Source: Gammaproteobacteria bacterium
GTDB lineage: Bacteria; Pseudomonadota; Gammaproteobacteria; GRL18
Length of the DNA: 8,711 nucleotides
NCBI GenBank assembly: GCA_024511395.1
Contig: JANELJ010000072.1
Span: forward strand, 1 to 8,711
Direction: 5' to 3'
Position numbers and translations under genes: made by a program. Below are positions 5,720 to 8,711 of the stretch, one piece after another. A model generated the notes under the pieces. It saw only the letters and a program-made list of their open reading frames with translations, was not told the origin of the DNA and did no database searches. Each line of letters starts with the position of its first letter. The stretch's first letter is position 1.

Positions 5720-6970
5720 TTAATCCACCAACCCCTCAAACGGCTGCACATCCACCATCTCCCCAGCCTCAATACTGCCGCTTTCCGCCGGTATTACAAT
5801 AAAACAGTTAGCGCGGCTCATGGCGGTTAAGACATGGGAGGCCTGGGTGCCGGCATTTCTGACGGTGAGTTCACCACTTTCAGACTGTTCTAAAATGCCC
5901 CGCTGAAAATTGGTACGCCCAGGGCGTTTTTTTAGAAACTCGGAGGTTTTTGCTTTTATTGTCAGGGGTAATACAATCTTTTGACCCTGCATGCGTTTCA
6001 GTGCCGGCTGGACAAACTGGTAAAAGGTGGCAATAACCGAAACTGGGTTGCCTGGTAGGCCGAAAAACAGGCTTTTTCCAAGAGTACCGAATGCCAGAGG
6101 CTTGCCGGGTTTCATGGAAATTTTCCAGAAATTAATCTGGCCGAGTTTTTCCAGAGTTTCTTTTACAAAATCCGCTTCTCCGACAGAGACTCCGCCTGAG
6201 GTAATCACCGCATCGGCCACACTGGCGGCAGTGGTAAAGGCATTTTCAATGGCATGACGATCATCGGGGATCACGCCCATATCCACCAGTTCAATACCTA
6301 GGTTGCTTAACAGACCGTAGAGTGAATAACGGTTGGAATCGTAAATCTCACCATTGCCCAGGGTTTCACCAATAGAACGCAATTCATCACCAGTAGAAAA
6401 AAAGGCCACTCGCAGTTTTCGGCTGACAGTGACTTCAGCAATGCCCTGGGTGGCCAGAAAGGCCAGATCAGTGGGGCTGAGTTTCTTGCCTTTAGCCAGA
6501 AAAATCTGTCCGGTTTTCAGATCATCACCTTCCTTGCGGACATTAGCATAAGGTTTAGGGATGGTTGTAATAATAACCGTACCTTCCTCCGGTGTTTCAG
6601 TATGTTCCTGCATAACAACCGTATCCACACCATCAGGTACCTGCGCACCGGTCATGATCCGGATGGCTTCTCCGGACTGAATCTGACCCGTATAGGGATG
6701 ACCGGCAAAGGACTGTCCTACCATTTTAAGTGTCAGCTCACTTTTCTCACCAATGTCACTGGATTTAAAGGCATAACCATCCATGCCAGAATTGTCACAG
6801 GGCGGGGTATTAAACGTTGCAGTAACATCCTCTGCCAGAATACGGTTTAAAGCATGACGTAAATCAACCCGTTCAAAGCCTGCAACCGGCTGGATATCAC
6901 TGATTATGCGGTTTTGCACTTCACTAACGGAGAGAAAAAGATTGTTATTCTGAGTGGTATTTTGTGTCAT
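5720..6970 (-). CDS. moeA: Molybdopterin molybdenumtransferase MoeA
   Basis: It inserts molybdate into adenylylated molybdopterin to form molybdenum cofactor. The 416 residues fit the family (E. coli MoeA has 411). Motifs in order: PPCDNSGMDGYA (residues 56-67), IRIMTGAQVPDGVDTVVM (103-120), FFSTGDEL (190-197), GEIYDSNRY (207-215), ITSGGVSVGEADF (256-268), MKPGKPLAFG (286-295) and GLPGNPVS (304-311), the last four belonging to the MoCF/MogA-like catalytic domain. A C-terminal beta domain follows. It is cytoplasmic. ATG 6970 has AGGA about 12 nt upstream, a rather long spacing. It lies 35 nt downstream of mobB on the same strand, so the two are probably one transcript for cofactor maturation. 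Its 3' end faces hemH. Confidence 0.96.
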   Translation of the reverse strand: MTQNTTQNNNLFLSVSEVQNRIISDIQPVAGFERVDLRHALNRILAEDVTATFNTPPCDNSGMDGYAFKSSDIGEKSELTLKMVGQSFAGHPYTGQIQSGEAIRIMTGAQVPDGVDTVVMQEHTETPEEGTVIITTIPKPYANVRKEGDDLKTGQIFLAKGKKLSPTDLAFLATQGIAEVTVSRKLRVAFFSTGDELRSIGETLGNGEIYDSNRYSLYGLLSNLGIELVDMGVIPDDRHAIENAFTTAASVADAVITSGGVSVGEADFVKETLEKLGQINFWKISMKPGKPLAFGTLGKSLFFGLPGNPVSVIATFYQFVQPALKRMQGQKIVLPLTIKAKTSEFLKKRPGRTNFQRGILEQSESGELTVRNAGTQASHVLTAMSRANCFIVIPAESGSIEAGEMVDVQPFEGLVD

Positions 6971-7005
6971 AGTTCTAAAAAGTCCTGTGGGAGACGAAAT
7001 TTAAT

Positions 7006-7590
7006 TCAATTGTTGGTTGGTATATCGTTTTTTTTAACAAGTGCCGTAATAAAGCCCGCTATTTCTGTAATATTGTTTATATCCAGTATGGGGCATGATA
7101 TTTCCAGATCATAGCGTTCGGTTAAATCAGCCTGATCGCTGGCAATAGCCACAATATCCGGATCCTGTGGATATAGCAGGGGTTTGCCCAGAGAAGCCCG
7201 GTGTAGTTCTACCTTGGAGATTTGCTCATGCTTAAAACCTTCCACCAGAACCAGATCAGCCTGCTGAAGATCCAGATGGGGCAGCAATTCAAATAGCTGA
7301 GATTCAGGATGTTGTGCCCGGTAAGCAGGGCTGTGTTCCACCATCAGAGCCCAGCGACTGGCCGAAGCCACTAACATCTGATCGGCTCCTGCCTTACGCA
7401 GGCGGTAACTGTCCTTACCCGGTTTATCAATATCAAATTTTTCATGGTGGGTATGTTTTACCATAGCAATATGAATATTGGCTTGATTCAGCTCAGGGAT
7501 TAACTGTTCCAACAGGGTGGTTTTACCGGTACCGCTAAAGGCGACAAAACCCAGCAGTGGGGTATTTTTATATCGGGTCAGTGAAATCAT
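7006..7590 (-). CDS. mobB: Molybdopterin-guanine dinucleotide biosynthesis adaptor protein MobB
   Basis: A P-loop GTPase that assists MobA in attaching GMP to molybdenum cofactor, making the bis-MGD form used by DMSO reductase-family enzymes. With start ATG 7590 it has 194 residues. The N-terminus shows LLGFVAFSGTGKTTLLEQLI with the P-loop (Lys23), then VKHTHHEKFDIDKPGKDSYR (residues 44-63), which is diagnostic for MobB, then AGADQMLVAS, and the Walker B-like strand ADLVLVEGFK (111-120). An in-frame TTG at 7596 would add two residues. No clear Shine-Dalgarno is visible for either start, which is odd given the intact gene. It is divergent from the Nudix gene and followed by moeA. No mobA is present in the window. 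Confidence 0.94.
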   Translation of the reverse strand: MISLTRYKNTPLLGFVAFSGTGKTTLLEQLIPELNQANIHIAMVKHTHHEKFDIDKPGKDSYRLRKAGADQMLVASASRWALMVEHSPAYRAQHPESQLFELLPHLDLQQADLVLVEGFKHEQISKVELHRASLGKPLLYPQDPDIVAIASDQADLTERYDLEISCPILDINNITEIAGFITALVKKNDIPTNN

Positions 7591-7651
7591 GGGCAAAATA
7601 TATCATAATTTACATAATTTTATATACACAAAAATCCAGGGGCTTATCCGG
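7591..7651. promoter_or_regulatory. Divergent promoter region between mobB and the Nudix gene
   Basis: This 61-nt, very AT-rich gap must hold the start signals for both divergent genes unless the promoters lie inside the coding regions. Several TATA-like boxes are present on both strands (CATAATTT, TTTATATA), but no -35/-10 pair stands out. It is recorded by position rather than by motif. Confidence 0.3.
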
Positions 7652-8290
7652 ATGCAGCAGTTTAAATGTAAAGATGTCACACTGATAAATAAAGAGACCT
7701 GCTATAGCGGGTTTTTTACCATAAATAAATATACTCTGCAGCACAGAATGTTCAGCGGTGCACAGACCCAGGTACTGCACAGGGAATGCTTTGAGCGTGG
7801 GCATGCAGTGGGTGTACTGGCTTATGATCCCTGGAAAGACAACATTATTTTGCTGGAACAGTTCCGCATCGGTGCCTATGTTAATGAACTGGAGAGTAGT
7901 AGTACATCAGACAATAGTCCCTGGCTGCTGGAAATTATTGCTGGTATTGTAGAGCCTGGAGAATCATGCCAGGAAGTGGCCCATAGAGAAGCTTTGGAAG
8001 AGGCTGGCTGCCGGTTGCTGGCTCTGGAACCCATAGGCGATTTTTTGTCCAGCCCCGGCGGTACTTCGGAAACCACTCAGTTATATTGCGGCTGTGTTAA
8101 AAGTGATAACATTGGCGGTATTCATGGTCTGGAAGAAGAAGGTGAAGATATCCGGGTGTGGATGGTCAATTTTAAAGAAGCAGTCCAGTGGCTGAAAGAG
8201 GGGCGTTTAAATAATGCCAGTGCTATGATAGCACTGCAGTGGTTAATGCTTAACCATGATTTAATAAAAAATAAATGGTTGTCGTTATAA
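7652..8290 (+). CDS. nudF: ADP-ribose pyrophosphatase, NudF-type Nudix hydrolase
   Basis: It hydrolyses ADP-ribose to AMP and ribose 5-phosphate. It has 212 residues, against 209 in E. coli NudF. The full Nudix box is at residues 98-120 (GIVEPGESCQEVAHREALEE then AGC), fitting G-x5-E-x7-R-E-x2-E-E-x-G-U. NudF features are ERGHAVGVLAYDP, ILLEQFRIGAY, PWLLEIIAG just before the box, and SPGGTSETTQLYCG after it. Compared with the usual GAY-x(5)-PWLLE spacing, there is an insert of several residues (VNELESSSTSDN, 77-88), rich in Ser. ATG 7652 is chosen because AGGGG lies 9 nt upstream and the length fits; upstream in-frame ATG 7586 would add 22 residues unlike the family and lie inside mobB. It diverges from mobB. 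No clear terminator follows. Confidence 0.94.
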   Translation: MQQFKCKDVTLINKETCYSGFFTINKYTLQHRMFSGAQTQVLHRECFERGHAVGVLAYDPWKDNIILLEQFRIGAYVNELESSSTSDNSPWLLEIIAGIVEPGESCQEVAHREALEEAGCRLLALEPIGDFLSSPGGTSETTQLYCGCVKSDNIGGIHGLEEEGEDIRVWMVNFKEAVQWLKEGRLNNASAMIALQWLMLNHDLIKNKWLSL

Positions 8291-8341
8291 AATAGTTGTA
8301 TATAAAATAACACACAAACTGCCAAAGCGCATACCTGCAGC

Positions 8342-8368
8342 TAAAGTTTCTTACTTTTAAGACGCTAA
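8342..8368 (+). promoter_or_regulatory. Probable sigma28 (FliA) flagellar promoter
   Basis: TAAAGTTT (8342-8349), an 11-nt spacer and GACGCTAA (8361-8368). The sigma28 consensus is TAAAGTTT, N11, GCCGATAA, so the -35 part is perfect, the spacing exact, and the -10 part matches 6 of 8. It lies about 80 nt upstream of the small ORF at 8451 and points toward it. Confidence 0.65.
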
Positions 8369-8450
8369 TATTTCTAAATAGTACACATAAGCCTGATAGT
8401 GTGGGTATTTTTGCGCACGCTTCCAGTACCCAAAATTTCAGGATTTAAAT

Positions 8451-8540
8451 ATGTCTGACGCCATTACTGCTACAGCTCAAACCGGTATCCAGCAGGGTCT
8501 TAACGGTATAAAGAAAAATGCCTCGCAATTGGCTAAATAA
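8451..8540 (+). CDS. Small ORF of 29 residues, possible truncated flagellar-regulon protein
   Basis: The ORF has ATG with AGGA 7 nt upstream and encodes MSDAITATAQTGIQQGLNGI followed by KKNASQLAK, then TAA. The Ala/Thr/Gln/Gly-rich amphipathic start resembles the N-termini of small flagellum-associated or hook/basal-body-like proteins (pattern: S-x-x-x-A-x-x-G-I-x-x-G-x-x-G-x-x-x-N-A-x-x-I/L-A), which are normally about 70-90 residues long. The stop lies inside the left arm of a perfect palindrome. Just after the palindrome an open stretch in another register reads SDLNKS and then stops, so the original gene may have continued and been cut by the palindromic insert. The family likeness is by eye only. 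The ribosome site and the FliA-type promoter support real expression. Confidence 0.5.
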   Translation: MSDAITATAQTGIQQGLNGIKKNASQLAK

Positions 8541-8594
8541 CTGTTCCGAAATGGTGTCCATATAAATGGACACCATTTCGGAACAGTTATTTAG
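8533..8594. repeat. Perfect palindrome, 29-bp arms, 4-nt loop
   Basis: Left arm 8533-8561 (starting CTAAATAACTGTTCCG, ending GTGTCCAT), loop ATAA, right arm 8566-8594, its exact reverse complement. There is no T-run after it, so it does not look like an ordinary terminator, though the RNA hairpin would be very stable. The outer tips contain ACTGTTC...GAACAGT, the same seven bases as in the IS3-type end near position 115. This suggests two terminal inverted repeats with almost nothing between them, that is a minimal MITE or an internally deleted IS. Confidence 0.8.
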
Positions 8595-8711
8595 TCCGAC
8601 CTGAACAAATCATAGCGCATTGATTTATAAAGAAATGTTGGCGAATTGTGGGTGTTAAATTTGCAGGTTTTTGGTAAAATAAGCCTTATTACCTTGCAAA
8701 TTTCCAGACCA
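8595..8711. other. Right-edge non-coding stretch with a second inverted repeat
   Basis: No ORF with a start is visible. AAATTTGCA (8657-8665) and TGCAAATTT (8695-8703) are exact inverted repeats, and inside them GGTAAAATAAG (8673-8683) pairs with CTTATTACC (8685-8693) with one bulge. The function is unknown. It could be a terminator-like or operator-like structure for a gene beyond the window. Confidence 0.4.

Noticed and set aside
7517..7651. Longer start for the Nudix gene inside mobB
   Set aside because: The extra residues are antisense to mobB and unlike the family. ATG 7652 has a ribosome site and gives the expected length.
8533..8594. Palindrome as an ordinary rho-independent terminator
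   Set aside because: There is no T-run on either strand after the arms, and the 29-bp stem is much longer than usual. A terminator role is possible but not the simplest reading.

Overview
The window looks like a moderately AT-rich gammaproteobacterial chromosome. Its BolA, thioredoxin, ferrochelatase, MoeA, MobB and NudF-type Nudix proteins all read like gammaproteobacterial orthologues, and a tRNA-Gly/tRNA-Leu pair of a type common in that class is present. I cannot name the genus. Intact housekeeping genes are mixed with IS remnants, truncated genes and a heavily rearranged signalling gene, which suggests a genome undergoing local decay and rearrangement.

Left part (1-1000): the last codons and right end of an IS3-family transposase abut the 3' part of an unrecognised gene. 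After a gene-free stretch come tRNA-Leu(UAA) and tRNA-Gly(GCC), both on the minus strand. They share a strong sigma70-type promoter with a GC-rich discriminator.

Broken signalling region (995-3620): the minus strand carries the remains of one large cyclic-di-GMP gene with the order N-terminal extension, REC, PAS, GGDEF, EAL. It has a frameshift near the start. A segment of about 350 bp, spanning the GGDEF/EAL boundary, has flipped onto the plus strand. That segment also carries an in-frame TAG. Re-inverting it through a 4-base inverted microhomology restores the GGDEF reading frame. Upstream lies the C-terminal third of a metallo-beta-lactamase-fold, di-iron oxygen-binding-type protein on the plus strand, itself frameshifted. 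Between the two sits a possible C-terminal scrap of another minus-strand gene.

Housekeeping block (3639-8290): a clean intrinsic terminator precedes bolA, a thioredoxin gene and hemH, all on the plus strand (stress/Fe-S regulation, thiol redox, last step of protoheme synthesis). Convergent to hemH is the minus-strand mobB-moeA pair for molybdenum cofactor maturation. A short region bounded by inverted repeats separates hemH and moeA. Divergent from mobB is a NudF-type ADP-ribose pyrophosphatase gene.

Right end (8291-8711): a good match to a sigma28 (FliA) flagellar promoter precedes a 29-codon ORF. The stop codon of that ORF lies inside a perfect 29-bp-arm palindrome, which resembles a minimal terminal-inverted-repeat element. 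This may be a flagellar-regulon small gene cut short by the element.

I see no complete undescribed system. The most interesting items are the intragenic inversion and the FliA-promoter/small-ORF/palindrome unit.
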